From assembly GCA_034521495.1 (NCBI GenBank), contig JAXHMK010000010.1, positions 124,001-188,000 on the forward strand: DNA of 64,000 bases, written 5' to 3'. The notes under the pieces were generated by a model, which worked only from the letters and a program-made list of their open reading frames with translations, searched no databases and was not told where the DNA came from. Of the stretch, positions 28,171 through 36,565 are shown piece after piece; within the stretch, counting starts at the first letter, position 1; every line of letters starts with the position of its first letter. Position numbers and translations under genes: made by a program. Origin of the DNA: Balneolaceae bacterium. GTDB lineage: Bacteria > Bacteroidota > Rhodothermia > Balneolales > Balneolaceae.

Positions 28171-29358
28171 TTAGCTGTATCCCATCTCTTTTTTGATCTC
28201 TCTCGCCAAAATAAGCCGCTGGATTTCGGATGTACCCTCGCCAATCGTCATCAGTTTCACATCCCGAAGAAATCGCTCTACATGATATTCTTTTGTGTAG
28301 CCGTATCCCCCGTGGATTTGTATCGCTTCAAGAGCAGCCCGTTCAGCCATTTCGGATGCAAACAGTTTGGCCATCGAAGCTTCTTTGGTAAATGGTTTCT
28401 CAAGATCTTTGCTTTTTGCTGCACGGTGAACTAATAATCTTGCTGCGTCAATCTCGGTGGCCATATTTACAATTTTATGCTCAATGGCCTGGAAATCTCC
28501 AATGGGTTTGCCAAACTGCTTTCTCTCTTTGGCATATTTCATCGATTCTTCCAGGGCGCCACGGGCTATTCCCACAGAGATCGCACCGATTCCAATTCGT
28601 CCGCCGTCCAGCACTTTCATTGTGTCAATAAAGCCTTGGTTCAACTCACCCAAAAGATTCTCTTCCGGCACTTTCACATTATCAAATACAATTTCAGCCG
28701 TATCAGAGGTGTTCATTCCCAATTTGTGGATCGGTTCCCCGGGCTGCACGCCGTCCCACTCACGCTCAACAATAAATGCACTGATTCCTTTTGTACCTTT
28801 CTCGGGATCGGTTTTGGCAAGTACTATATAGATTTTCCCCACAGATCCCTGTGTAATAAATGTTTTTGTCCCATTCAGAATCCAGTGATTGCCCTCTTTG
28901 GTGGCTGTAGTTGATAGATTAGAAGAATCACTACCACTACCGGGCTCGGTCAGACACCATCCACCCAGTTTTTCGCCTTTGGCAAGAGGAGTGAGGTACT
29001 TCTTTTTTTGTTGATGGTTTCCAGCCAGGGCGATATGTCCGCTGGCAAGGGACGTGTGAGATGCTACGGTCAAGGCAATGGACGCATCCCACCGGGCAAT
29101 TTCTTCCAGCGCCAGGCAAAAGCTAACCGTATCAAACCCCGCGCCTCCATATTCCTCGCTGTGATAAATTCCCAGAAGTCCCTGGTCGGCCAGCATTTTG
29201 ATGATATCGTGGGGAAACTCTTTTTTTTGATCTCTTTCGATTACATCCGGGGCAATATGACGCTCAGTAAAATCACGGACAGAATCGCGAATCATTTGAT
29301 GATCTTGAGACAGCTCGAATGATAAATCGTTCTTCTTTTCTAATAAATTCAGATTCAT
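28171..29358 (-). CDS. Acyl-CoA dehydrogenase (short/medium-chain type)
   Basis: A 395-residue FAD enzyme oxidising acyl-CoA to enoyl-CoA and passing electrons to ETF. Family marks are [10 protein letters not shown] (substrate/FAD loop), [12 protein letters not shown] and the C-terminal [18 protein letters not shown]. Glu374 in GEGTSE is the expected catalytic base. The frame is open to 29412, but the start is taken as the ATG at 29358 ([10 protein letters not shown]), which gives the family's normal length. It lies downstream of fixX, fixC, etfA and etfB on the same strand, so the cluster can route electrons from this dehydrogenase via ETF and the FixCX-type oxidoreductase to quinone. A palindromic element separates it from fixX. 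Confidence 0.92.
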   Translation of the reverse strand: MNLNLLEKKNDLSFELSQDHQMIRDSVRDFTERHIAPDVIERDQKKEFPHDIIKMLADQGLLGIYHSEEYGGAGFDTVSFCLALEEIARWDASIALTVASHTSLASGHIALAGNHQQKKKYLTPLAKGEKLGGWCLTEPGSGSDSSNLSTTATKEGNHWILNGTKTFITQGSVGKIYIVLAKTDPEKGTKGISAFIVEREWDGVQPGEPIHKLGMNTSDTAEIVFDNVKVPEENLLGELNQGFIDTMKVLDGGRIGIGAISVGIARGALEESMKYAKERKQFGKPIGDFQAIEHKIVNMATEIDAARLLVHRAAKSKDLEKPFTKEASMAKLFASEMAERAALEAIQIHGGYGYTKEYHVERFLRDVKLMTIGEGTSEIQRLILAREIKKEMGYS

Positions 29359-29496
29359 GAATAGAGTTATTTTATAGTTTTGGAAACGCTTCCAAAAGAT
29401 AACGATTTCCAAGTGGAATTCATTTATAAATCCTTAAGGAAATTTCGTTTTGTGAAGGAAAAAATGTGATGGTTCGTTGAAGCTGAAATCAAACTA

Positions 29497-29559
29497 AGTC
29501 ATCCGATGAGTGGCTGATCGAAGAATGGGAAACCTGCCGGGTACACTCATCAGATGACT
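29497..29559. repeat. 16-bp inverted repeat between fixX and the acyl-CoA dehydrogenase
   Basis: AGTCATCCGATGAGTG (29497-29512) and CACTCATCAGATGACT (29544-29559) are reverse complements with a single mismatch, separated by 31 nt. Each arm is itself partly palindromic (CATC-GATG; CATCAGATG). The element ends 20 nt past the fixX stop. Confidence 0.75.
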
Positions 29560-29579
29560 CTTACCATCAGCCTGATTGA

Positions 29580-29882
29580 CTATCCAAAATTCCAGTTGAC
29601 TCCACGGCCAATCTCCGGATCGGGATATTCCCAACTCACGGCTCCCTGATCACAGGCATACATGCACGTGCCGCACTCAATGCAATCTTCTACCTGGAAA
29701 TGCACGATACCTTCATCGTCCACAGTATAGCAATTAGCGGGACAGGTATAGGTCGTCGCCTTATGCGGACACGTTGAGTTACAGATATCCGTATCTACCT
29801 TAATGTGTGCTTTGATATCCGATTTTGCCTGATTTCGGTAGTTGACGAGGCCGAGCCGTTCGGGGAGATTTAGTAATTTCAT
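29580..29882 (-). CDS. fixX: FixX-type ferredoxin-like protein
   Basis: A 100-residue protein of the FixX family. The C-terminal half carries the cluster motif CIECGTCMYAC (about residues 74-84), and upstream are further cysteines in CNSTCPH and TCPANC. FixX supplies the iron-sulfur part that eukaryotic ETF-quinone oxidoreductase has fused at its C-terminus. This fits the adjacent FixC-like flavoprotein, which lacks such a domain. The gene is separated from fixC by an inserted four-helix-bundle gene flanked by inverted repeats, unusual for this normally tight pair. Confidence 0.9.
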   Translation of the reverse strand: MKLLNLPERLGLVNYRNQAKSDIKAHIKVDTDICNSTCPHKATTYTCPANCYTVDDEGIVHFQVEDCIECGTCMYACDQGAVSWEYPDPEIGRGVNWNFG

Positions 29883-29925
29883 AGTTTGCGAATGTGTTTC
29901 TATTCAATTAAAGAATGAGTGAAAA

Positions 29926-30389
29926 GGCAAAACGCAAAGGGCAAAAGTAGTTCCTAAACCATCTTCGAAAGCATTGCAAATACTTCATTAGCTCTACTTT
30001 CAAGCTTTTTGATTTCATGAACAGATAAATATTCAAGATTAATAGAAATTTCAACCTGTGAATCTAATTCCACCAAAGACGATCTTGCGATCTGATAAAA
30101 TCGTTTTCGGTCATTTTCTGATTTTCTTGAAGCTCCTTCAGCAATATTTGATGGAATAGAAACTGCCGATCTTCTAAGTTGAGAGATCAAGCCAAATCGT
30201 TCATCATTCGGAAATTTTTCGGTTAAGCGGTAGATCTCTGAAACGAGTTCAATACTTTTCTTATAAACATTTAACTTTTTGTGATTCAGAACTAACATAA
30301 TTTTAATTTTTTGATTAATGGTTATCTGTATGAACCGATTAATCAATTTTCCTTACAGAACTTTTCACTTTTGCCTTTTGCGTTCTGCC
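29926..30389. mobile_element. Inverted-repeat-bounded unit carrying a four-helix-bundle gene
   Basis: A 23-bp sequence at 29926-29948 and its reverse complement at 30367-30389 (21 of 23 matches; core CGCAAA-GGCAAAAGT) enclose one gene. The right end directly abuts the fixC stop codon (30390-30392). No transposase is present, so if mobile it is non-autonomous. The same CACTTTTGCCTTTTGCGTTTT core occurs without the gene at 52222-52242. Confidence 0.5.
29954..30298 (-). CDS. Four-helix-bundle (S23/23S-IVS-type) protein
   Basis: A 114-residue all-helical protein of the family first noted in intervening sequences of 23S rRNA genes (four helix bundle, TIGR02436-like). Signatures are LNVYKKSIELV near the N-terminus, FGLISQLRRSAVSIPSNIAEG (split as FGLISQLRRSA and SIPSNIAEGASR) and a C-terminal helical half. 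Related proteins include Avd of diversity-generating retroelements, which binds nucleic acid. The frame extends to 30346, but the ATG at 30298 gives the family start. Sitting between fixC and fixX, within an inverted repeat, it appears inserted rather than functionally linked to ETF. Confidence 0.9.
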   Translation of the reverse strand: MLVLNHKKLNVYKKSIELVSEIYRLTEKFPNDERFGLISQLRRSAVSIPSNIAEGASRKSENDRKRFYQIARSSLVELDSQVEISINLEYLSVHEIKKLESRANEVFAMLSKMV

Positions 30390-31712
30390 TCATAAAGCTT
30401 TCCCACCTTTTATTCCCACTTTCACCAAATCCCACCACGATGCGTGCTTCTTCACTGATTTATTCAATATCGTTCGGGCTTTTTTTGTGGGTTGATTTTT
30501 GATGGTGAAGAAATTTCGTCCGAAATCGCAGATCAGATTTGGCATTTTTTGAGTCATAATGGGATCGTGTAGCAGATGAACCGCATCCTGGAAGTTGTTG
30601 ATGTCTTTCATCACGTAACTGTCATTCAGCGCCTTTTCATATTGTTGCATCGATTGCTCACTGAAATCATTCTTTTCTTTGGATTCTACAATCGTTTCGG
30701 CCGCCAGAATTCCGGATCGCATCGCGTAGTCCATTCCTTGAATCGCTTTACCGGCATTCATCAAGAGGTTGGCTGCTTCACCACAAATCAGGAGACCATC
30801 TTTGTACAGCTTTTTCGGCATCACTCGCTTATCGCCGGAGGAAACAACATGTGCGGAATACTCCACAACTTCGCCGTCTTTGATAATGTCTGAGATCACC
30901 GGGTGTGTTTTAAACTTATTGAGAATGTCGTGCGGTTTTTTCTCCTTTTCTCTCAGATCTTTCACTCCGAGAACCAATCCGAGCGAGATGGTTTCTTTGT
31001 TTGTATACAAGAATCCGCCTCCTTCAACTCCATCGGTTGCAAAACCGACAAACTCGTTGCTCATCCCACTTTTGCCGTTCAATTGGAACCGATCTTCAAG
31101 CTTTTGTTGATCAAACCGAATAATCTCTTTGATGCCTGTCAGCATGTGATCGGCGGGAACGTAATCATCCTGAAGTCCAACCTGGCGTGTTAACAAATTA
31201 TTGACTCCCTCTGCGATAATCACTGAATCGGCATAAAACTTCTCATCACCGGTTCGGATTCCGACGGCTTTATCATCCTCCATCAAAATCTCTTCAACCA
31301 GAATATTTGTGGCGATGAACGACTCCATTGCAAAATCACTCTCATCAATCGCTTCCTGGACTTTGTCAGCCAACCACCGGTCAAATTTTGATCGCAAAAC
31401 CACAACGCCGCTGTAGGGAGGCTCGTTGAAATGGGAGGATTTAAAATCAACGGTGAAGCAAGATTTTTCATCCATAAAACTCAATCGCCGGTGATTGATG
31501 TACCGCTCCCATCCTCCATCTTCCTTCCAGTATTCGGGAACCAATTTGGCGAGATCATTTCCCCACAACACACCACCGGATACATTTTTGGCACCGGCAA
31601 ACTCCCCGCGTTCAATCAGCAGGAATTTCATGTTGTTTCGGGCCAGCGTCATCGCAGCCGCCAAGCCGGCAACTCCTGCGCCAACGATGATACAATCAAA
31701 TTTTTCGTCCAT
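30390..31712 (-). CDS. fixC: FixC / ETF-quinone oxidoreductase-like flavoprotein
   Basis: A 440-residue FAD protein. The N-terminal Rossmann motif GAGVAG (11-16) is followed by an acidic strand end (IERGEFAG) and NVSGG. GGGFLYTN and the C-terminal region with CGEAANLLMNAGKAIQGMDYA (residues around 310-330) are typical of the FixC/ETF-QO family. It takes electrons from ETF to quinone, membrane-associated, together with FixX. The C-terminal 4Fe-4S domain of mitochondrial ETF-QO is absent, as expected where fixX is separate. It lies downstream of etfB and etfA in the same direction; a 136-bp nested palindrome separates it from etfA. Confidence 0.92.
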   Translation of the reverse strand: MDEKFDCIIVGAGVAGLAAAMTLARNNMKFLLIERGEFAGAKNVSGGVLWGNDLAKLVPEYWKEDGGWERYINHRRLSFMDEKSCFTVDFKSSHFNEPPYSGVVVLRSKFDRWLADKVQEAIDESDFAMESFIATNILVEEILMEDDKAVGIRTGDEKFYADSVIIAEGVNNLLTRQVGLQDDYVPADHMLTGIKEIIRFDQQKLEDRFQLNGKSGMSNEFVGFATDGVEGGGFLYTNKETISLGLVLGVKDLREKEKKPHDILNKFKTHPVISDIIKDGEVVEYSAHVVSSGDKRVMPKKLYKDGLLICGEAANLLMNAGKAIQGMDYAMRSGILAAETIVESKEKNDFSEQSMQQYEKALNDSYVMKDINNFQDAVHLLHDPIMTQKMPNLICDFGRNFFTIKNQPTKKARTILNKSVKKHASWWDLVKVGIKGGKAL

Positions 31713-31735
31713 AGGTTTTTAGTTTTTGAGTCTAT

Positions 31736-31871
31736 GAGTTTGTGAGTTGGTGAGTTCCGAATTTTATGATAGCGCGAGCGTCTCGCTCGTGTCTTGAGTA
31801 ATATTGTCACAAGCGAGACGCTTGCGCCATCTCGATTCCATGTTTTTGAAAACTCACCAACTCACAAACTC
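31736..31871. repeat. Nested palindrome: 21-bp inverted repeat around BIME-like copy 2
   Basis: A perfect 21-bp inverted repeat (31736-31756 and 31851-31871; core GTGAGTTGGTGAGTT) encloses a BIME-like pair of arms at about 31767-31832. Within the inner pair, the left arm has stem CGAGCG/CGCTCG and the right arm CAAGCG/CGCTTG, both fully paired. The right outer arm ends one base before the etfA stop codon (31873-31875). Confidence 0.85.
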
Positions 31872-31872
31872 C

Positions 31873-32853
31873 TCAACTATTCCCCTTTATTTTTTTCAAC
31901 TCTTCAATAAACGGCGGTAAAACTTTATACAAATCACCAACAATTCCGTAATCGGCAATATCAAAAATGGGGGCATCGGGGTCTTTATTAATGGCCACAA
32001 TTACCTTGCTGTTTGCCATTCCGGCCACGTGCTGAATCGCCCCGGAAATTCCAACGGCAATATACAGTTGAGGGGAAACCACTTTTCCGGTCTGGCCAAT
32101 TTGCAAACTTGGATCATAAATCCCAGCTTCAGTTAGAGCTCTGGACGCACCAATCGCTCCATTCAGGAGGGATGCCAACTCTTCGACCAATTTCTGACCT
32201 TCTTCATCTTTTGCACCTCGGCCCGCAGCTACAACAGTTTCCGCTTCAGAGAGATCAATCTTATCTCCGGTCGCACCGATAATCTCTTTCAGTGTGATTT
32301 TCAGATCGCCTTCATCAAACGAAAATGGAATCTCCTTGATTTCTGAATCGCCGGATTTTTCAACTACATCATACGAACCGGATCGGACTGTTAAAATGGT
32401 GGGATATCCTGCTGATTCAACGGAAGAGATAATTTTTGCAGCCATCACAGGCCGCTTGGCTTTTACACCATCATTGGTAAGATCAAACTCAGAAACGTCC
32501 GCCAATGCCGCCGCATTTTGATTTGCAGCCAATGCTCCCAAAATATCTTTCGAACTTTCGGTGGAGGCAAAGGCCAGAACATCTGGATTAACCTGATCAA
32601 CAGCCGTAGCCAGCGCCTTCAAAAGAGGAGTATTCAGATGATTTTTAAAGATGGGATCCTCAATCGTGTAGATCGTAGAGGGTCCGTAGGCTTTTACTTT
32701 TTCAGCAACTTCGCTTGCGTTAGGATCAATTATCAGAGCGTCTGATTGGTGTCCGTGCTCTTCAGCAAGCTCATTACACCGGGACAAAACTTCCAGTGAG
32801 GATCGTTTCAGTTTTCCGTCGTTAACAGAGATATATGTTAGAAGTGTACTCAT
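31873..32853 (-). CDS. etfA: Electron transfer flavoprotein subunit alpha
   Basis: A 326-residue protein with the two-domain EtfA layout: an N-terminal region that packs on EtfB and a C-terminal FAD-binding domain. The latter shows AAGRGAKDEEG, GASRALTEAG, then GQTGKVVSPQLYIAVGISG and INKDPDAPIFDIADYGIVGD, the family signature. It is the electron carrier between acyl-CoA dehydrogenases and the FixCX-type quinone oxidoreductase. The gene is 30 nt after etfB and followed, immediately past its stop, by a nested palindromic element before fixC. Confidence 0.96.
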   Translation of the reverse strand: MSTLLTYISVNDGKLKRSSLEVLSRCNELAEEHGHQSDALIIDPNASEVAEKVKAYGPSTIYTIEDPIFKNHLNTPLLKALATAVDQVNPDVLAFASTESSKDILGALAANQNAAALADVSEFDLTNDGVKAKRPVMAAKIISSVESAGYPTILTVRSGSYDVVEKSGDSEIKEIPFSFDEGDLKITLKEIIGATGDKIDLSEAETVVAAGRGAKDEEGQKLVEELASLLNGAIGASRALTEAGIYDPSLQIGQTGKVVSPQLYIAVGISGAIQHVAGMANSKVIVAINKDPDAPIFDIADYGIVGDLYKVLPPFIEELKKIKGNS

Positions 32854-32883
32854 TCTTAATTCTTTTAAATTCGTTGAATCTGT

Positions 32884-33657
32884 TTAGATGACGTTCGCTT
32901 CCGTATCAAGGAGTTGTGCAACTTTTCGGGCGATCTCATCTGGTTCTCCCTCAAATTTTTCACCAGCTTTTCGTTCCGGTTTCTCTTCGTAGGATGTGAT
33001 CTTTGTTTTAATTGATTCATCCGAGAGATCAATATCCATATCCGAAACAGAGACTGTGTCAACCGGTTTTCGTTTCGATTGCATAATTCCTTTCAGGCTG
33101 GGAATCCGCGGATCGTTCATATCATTGGAGCATGTTACAAGACCGGGGGAGGGAACTTCAATCACTTCCTGTCCGGCATCTCCCTGGCGTTTCACAGTTA
33201 ATGTGCCGTCAGCCATCTCGAGTCCAACAGCATTCGTGGAGTAGGGGAGGCTTAGAAATTCAGCCAGCATCGAGCCGGTTAACCCGGAGTCTGTATCCTG
33301 GGACTGTTTTCCGCAAAAAATGTAATCGTATTCGTTCTCTTTAAAATATGCAGCCAGTAGTTGAGCATATGCGAATGAATCATATGAAATGCCATCTTCG
33401 GTGATGATATGAGTGCCCTTATCGGCACCCATCGCCAGCGCTTTTCGAATCGTCTCTTTTGCTTTCTCGGGACCAATCAAAACAACTTCAATTTCATCGA
33501 TTTCGTGCTCCTCTTGCAGAACCAGAGCAGCCTCCACCGCAGAAGCATCATAGGCGTTTAAAATGTTGCGATCTGAATCCTGAATCAGCCGTCCTTCTTT
33601 GATTTGAATGGGTGCATTAACATCGGGTACCTGCTTAATACAAACCGAAATTTTCAT
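32884..33657 (-). CDS. etfB: Electron transfer flavoprotein subunit beta
   Basis: A 257-residue EtfB. It begins MKISVCIKQVPDVNAPIQI, has ALAMGADKG and FCGKQSQDTDSG for the nucleotide (AMP) pocket, and carries the partner-docking LPYSTNAVG segment. The C-terminal ~50 residues are charged and helical, a variable tail. It is the first gene of the etfB-etfA-fixC-(insert)-fixX-acyl-CoA dehydrogenase run on the minus strand. Two AGACATnnnATGTCT dyads lie 114 and 202 nt upstream of its start, in the region shared with a divergent ABC permease gene. Confidence 0.96.
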   Translation of the reverse strand: MKISVCIKQVPDVNAPIQIKEGRLIQDSDRNILNAYDASAVEAALVLQEEHEIDEIEVVLIGPEKAKETIRKALAMGADKGTHIITEDGISYDSFAYAQLLAAYFKENEYDYIFCGKQSQDTDSGLTGSMLAEFLSLPYSTNAVGLEMADGTLTVKRQGDAGQEVIEVPSPGLVTCSNDMNDPRIPSLKGIMQSKRKPVDTVSVSDMDIDLSDESIKTKITSYEEKPERKAGEKFEGEPDEIARKVAQLLDTEANVI

Positions 33658-33770
33658 ACTTGATGTTTCTTTTTAAAAATTGCCGTGGAAACGCTTTTTT
33701 GACGTATCAAGAAATATACAAAACAGGATTCAAAATATTTTAGTTTGGATGGAGATTCTATGTAACCATT

Positions 33771-33873
33771 AGACATGGTATGTCTGAGAAACATATAGAG
33801 TTTCATTTACAAGATTAAGTTTGATTTAGTTGATTTATCATTTTAGGCTTATGAGAAAAGACATACCATGTCT
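33771..33873. promoter_or_regulatory. Two AGACATnnnATGTCT dyads in the divergent etfB/ABC intergenic region
   Basis: AGACATGGTATGTCT (33771-33785) and AGACATACCATGTCT (33859-33873) are exact reverse complements, and each is by itself a palindrome (AGACAT, 3 nt, ATGTCT). Centre-to-centre distance is 88 bp. They could be paired operators for a dimeric regulator, or the ends of a dispersed repeat, since a related CATGGTAT/ATACCATG pair occurs at 23378-23474. Confidence 0.6.
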
Positions 33874-33944
33874 CTTTTCAAATATTTAATCCAGACACTC
33901 TTATATTACCGCTCAATTTTTAATTGATTATTTAACCATCGCCA

Positions 33945-35177
33945 GTGAATAACATTTCCATCCAGCAGGGACTCTCCAAATACTGGCTAATTTTTATCCT
34001 GGTACTAACGGTTTGCCTTGCACTTTTTTGGACCGGAACCAGTGGATTGGATGAGCGGGTTGTCACGAATCGTTTTTTTCTGTTCTCACTAACCGCTTTG
34101 ATAGCTTTTTTAACACCATACATTCTTTTTCCGGATCATAATCTTGCGGTCATCCAATTGGGAAATTTTTCTTCCCTCTCATTACGAAATTATTTCTTTA
34201 AGAAAATTCTAAGGCTGGTTTGGCCGGTCTATTTATTGATATTTTTGATTTTCTTTGGTGATCTTCATACTCCATTCTCTTTTCTGTTCGAGAAATTTAT
34301 TCTTTTTGCAGGAAGCCTGTTTCTTTTAAATGGCGTGATTATGGTTTCAATCGTCAGATATTCAAAGAGCGGTAAATCATCTCAATATTGGAAGGAATCG
34401 GCCAAAGGAGAGAGACAACAACTATTTTCTGAGTATCTGAAGTATCAGCAAGTTGATCCCAGCTCATTACCAAGTCTGATTAATACAATCATCGTTTTTT
34501 CTTTGGGGGCTCTATCGATCGTGATCGGGGCAGTAATACAGCAAAACTTCAGCCTCTATTTCGAGCTGATGTTTTTCCTCATCATATTTATGTACGGAAT
34601 CTATTTTTTGAAGAAACACTCCTATTCACTTGATCAAAATTTTTATGCATCAGACGCCTTTTTCCGTGAGTTTTTTGGAGATACCGCCGGAGATGATATG
34701 GTAATCAGTAAACGTGAAGTTGATCAACTTTGGTGGGTACCTGCCCGGTTAAAAATGCATGTGTGGCAATTTCTTCTGCAGATCGATCGAAAAATTCCGG
34801 CGGGAAGAGCGGTTGCCGCAGGTCATGCCGCGGTTTGGTTTATTGCCTATCAAAGACCAGATCCACAATTTTTAACCATCATCTGGATTCTCTTCGCCCT
34901 TGCACATCAATTGTTCACCATAATGAGTATTCAACAAGATATGGCCCCTCATTGGATATTACGTTGGATTGATAAGCAATCAATCTGGACACTGAGCCGA
35001 TTCTGGATGCAACTCCGCTGGCTTGTTCCGCTTTTGTTGAGTATGAACGTCCAATATTTTCTCTTTGGAGTTCCGGGGTTTGCTGAGCAATCTGTTGTCC
35101 TGCTGGTTTATCTCCTTAGCGCACTGTTGGTATCTTTTGCAGGAACTGTAAAATTAAAGCAAGATCTCAAAACCTAA
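33945..35177 (+). CDS. Polytopic membrane protein, probable ABC transporter membrane subunit
   Basis: A 410-residue integral membrane protein with roughly nine to ten hydrophobic segments and few recognisable motifs. It starts at a GTG (33945), with no better in-frame ATG nearby. The ATPase gene follows after 3 nt, which makes it the likely permease of an ABC-2-type exporter or similar. I do not recognise its family from sequence, and the substrate cannot be inferred. It is divergent from the etfB operon. Confidence 0.75.
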   Translation: MNNISIQQGLSKYWLIFILVLTVCLALFWTGTSGLDERVVTNRFFLFSLTALIAFLTPYILFPDHNLAVIQLGNFSSLSLRNYFFKKILRLVWPVYLLIFLIFFGDLHTPFSFLFEKFILFAGSLFLLNGVIMVSIVRYSKSGKSSQYWKESAKGERQQLFSEYLKYQQVDPSSLPSLINTIIVFSLGALSIVIGAVIQQNFSLYFELMFFLIIFMYGIYFLKKHSYSLDQNFYASDAFFREFFGDTAGDDMVISKREVDQLWWVPARLKMHVWQFLLQIDRKIPAGRAVAAGHAAVWFIAYQRPDPQFLTIIWILFALAHQLFTIMSIQQDMAPHWILRWIDKQSIWTLSRFWMQLRWLVPLLLSMNVQYFLFGVPGFAEQSVVLLVYLLSALLVSFAGTVKLKQDLKT

Positions 35178-35180
35178 CGA

Positions 35181-35807
35181 ATGCTTGAACTCAAGAATCT
35201 AACGAAGCAATATAAACCCGGCCAGCCGATATTTTCTGATATCTCCCGTACGTTTTCAAAGAGCAAAATTGTAGGCTTGATTGGTCCCAACGGATCAGGA
35301 AAAACGACCTTTCTGAGAATTTTATCGGTTAACTCTTTTCCAACATCTGGAGAGGTTCTGTTTGGCAGGCTGAATATTCACGACTCCCCCCATCAATATT
35401 TGCAGCATGTTGGGTTAGTTCACGATGAAGAATCTCTGCCGAAACATCTGAGTGCGAGGGAGTTGTTGGAATGGGTGATGAGAAGCCGATCCATTTGGGA
35501 TGATGATTCCGAAGATAAGATCAACCAAATCTTCGATAAACTTGCTCTTGTTGAACGAAATGAGCCGATTGGAACCTTTTCAACCGGTATGAAAAAGAAA
35601 ACTCAGATAGCGGCTGCATTTATTGTAGAGCCAAAACTGATGATTTTAGATGAACCACTCCGCGGATTGGACGCCTCTACCCGTGAGATAGTGTTTGATC
35701 TCCTGGGCGATGCAAAACAGAATGATAAACTCGTACTTATGTCCTCTCATTCCATGGGTTCTGATCCTGATTTCTTTGATGAGATTATTGAATTTCCATT
35801 GAAATAA
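35181..35807 (+). CDS. ABC transporter ATP-binding protein
   Basis: A 208-residue ATPase with the full set of motifs. Walker A is GPNGSGKT (35-42), the signature is FSTGMKKK (133-140, the STGM variant common in ABC-2 exporters), Walker B is LMILDEP (153-159), the D-loop is GLDAS and the switch is His190. It is shorter than many ABC-2 ATPases, which have C-terminal extensions. Three bases separate it from the membrane protein upstream, so the two form one module. A response regulator gene follows after 71 nt and may be a separate unit. Confidence 0.93.
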   Translation: MLELKNLTKQYKPGQPIFSDISRTFSKSKIVGLIGPNGSGKTTFLRILSVNSFPTSGEVLFGRLNIHDSPHQYLQHVGLVHDEESLPKHLSARELLEWVMRSRSIWDDDSEDKINQIFDKLALVERNEPIGTFSTGMKKKTQIAAAFIVEPKLMILDEPLRGLDASTREIVFDLLGDAKQNDKLVLMSSHSMGSDPDFFDEIIEFPLK

Positions 35808-35878
35808 ATAATTTCTTAAAAGAAACAATTATTCATGTTCACGGAATGTTCAAATGCATTTAATCGCTTTAGAAAAAT

Positions 35879-36565
35879 ATGAGAGCACTTATTGTTGAGG
35901 ATGAATCTTTGATGGCCGATGAGTTGGAGGAACAGCTCCTGGATGAACAATTTATAGTTGATCGTGCTGAAACCTTCAAAAAGGGAAAAGAATGCCTGAT
36001 AGCGGAAGAATATGATTTATTTCTTTTGGACTTAAGCCTGCCGGATGGAGATGGTCTCGATCTATTGAGATTCGTGAAAAAACTATCAGAAGATACGGCT
36101 GTAATCATTTTAACCGCCAGGGGAGAGATCGAAGATAAAGTTGCCGGTTTAGAACTTGGCAGTGACGATTATCTTGCAAAACCATTTTCAATGGCTGAAT
36201 TGAGAGCCAGAATTCATGCGGTATTACGAAGAAAGTTTAAAATCAACGAAAATGAAATATCAGCTGGAAACCTTCTTCTAAATCTGGATCAAATAGGTGT
36301 TTCGTATGAGGGAAAGGCACTGGATATTACCGAAACAGAGTATAAGATACTTCGGTATCTGATGCTAAATAAAAATAAGATTATAACCCGTATTTCGCTT
36401 GCCGAACACATTTGGGGAAGTAAGGTGGATGATCGATTCTCACTGGATTTTATTAATTCTCACATGAAAAATATCCGCCAAAAATTGTCGAAAGTAAACG
36501 CTGATTACCTCATTGAAACGGTTTACGGGGTTGGATATAAACTGGTTGAAAATGAAGCTCAATAA
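35879..36565 (+). CDS. OmpR-family response regulator
   Basis: A 228-residue two-domain regulator. The receiver (1-120) has the acidic pair Glu8/Asp9, phosphoacceptor Asp51 in FLLDLSLPDGDGLD, Thr79 and Lys101 in YLAKPF. The C-terminal half is an OmpR winged helix (about 130-225: LDITETEYKILRYLM and the ETVYGVGYKL end). It overlaps its cognate histidine kinase by 14 nt and precedes a CusCBA/CzcCBA-like efflux system, so it probably controls that metal-efflux operon as CusR/CzcR do. No binding site was identified. Confidence 0.93.
   Translation: MRALIVEDESLMADELEEQLLDEQFIVDRAETFKKGKECLIAEEYDLFLLDLSLPDGDGLDLLRFVKKLSEDTAVIILTARGEIEDKVAGLELGSDDYLAKPFSMAELRARIHAVLRRKFKINENEISAGNLLLNLDQIGVSYEGKALDITETEYKILRYLMLNKNKIITRISLAEHIWGSKVDDRFSLDFINSHMKNIRQKLSKVNADYLIETVYGVGYKLVENEAQ

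Noticed and set aside
28392-28914. Long plus-strand frames inside the acyl-CoA dehydrogenase gene
   Set aside because: They are antisense to a clearly conserved enzyme and show no motif or signal of their own.
29954-30298. Diversity-generating retroelement (four-helix-bundle protein read as Avd)
   Set aside because: No reverse transcriptase, template repeat or variable repeat pair was seen nearby.
36513-36551. Upstream start for the histidine kinase
   Set aside because: The extra 13 codons lie in the end of the regulator gene; the ATG at 36552 gives a normal positively charged start before the first membrane helix.
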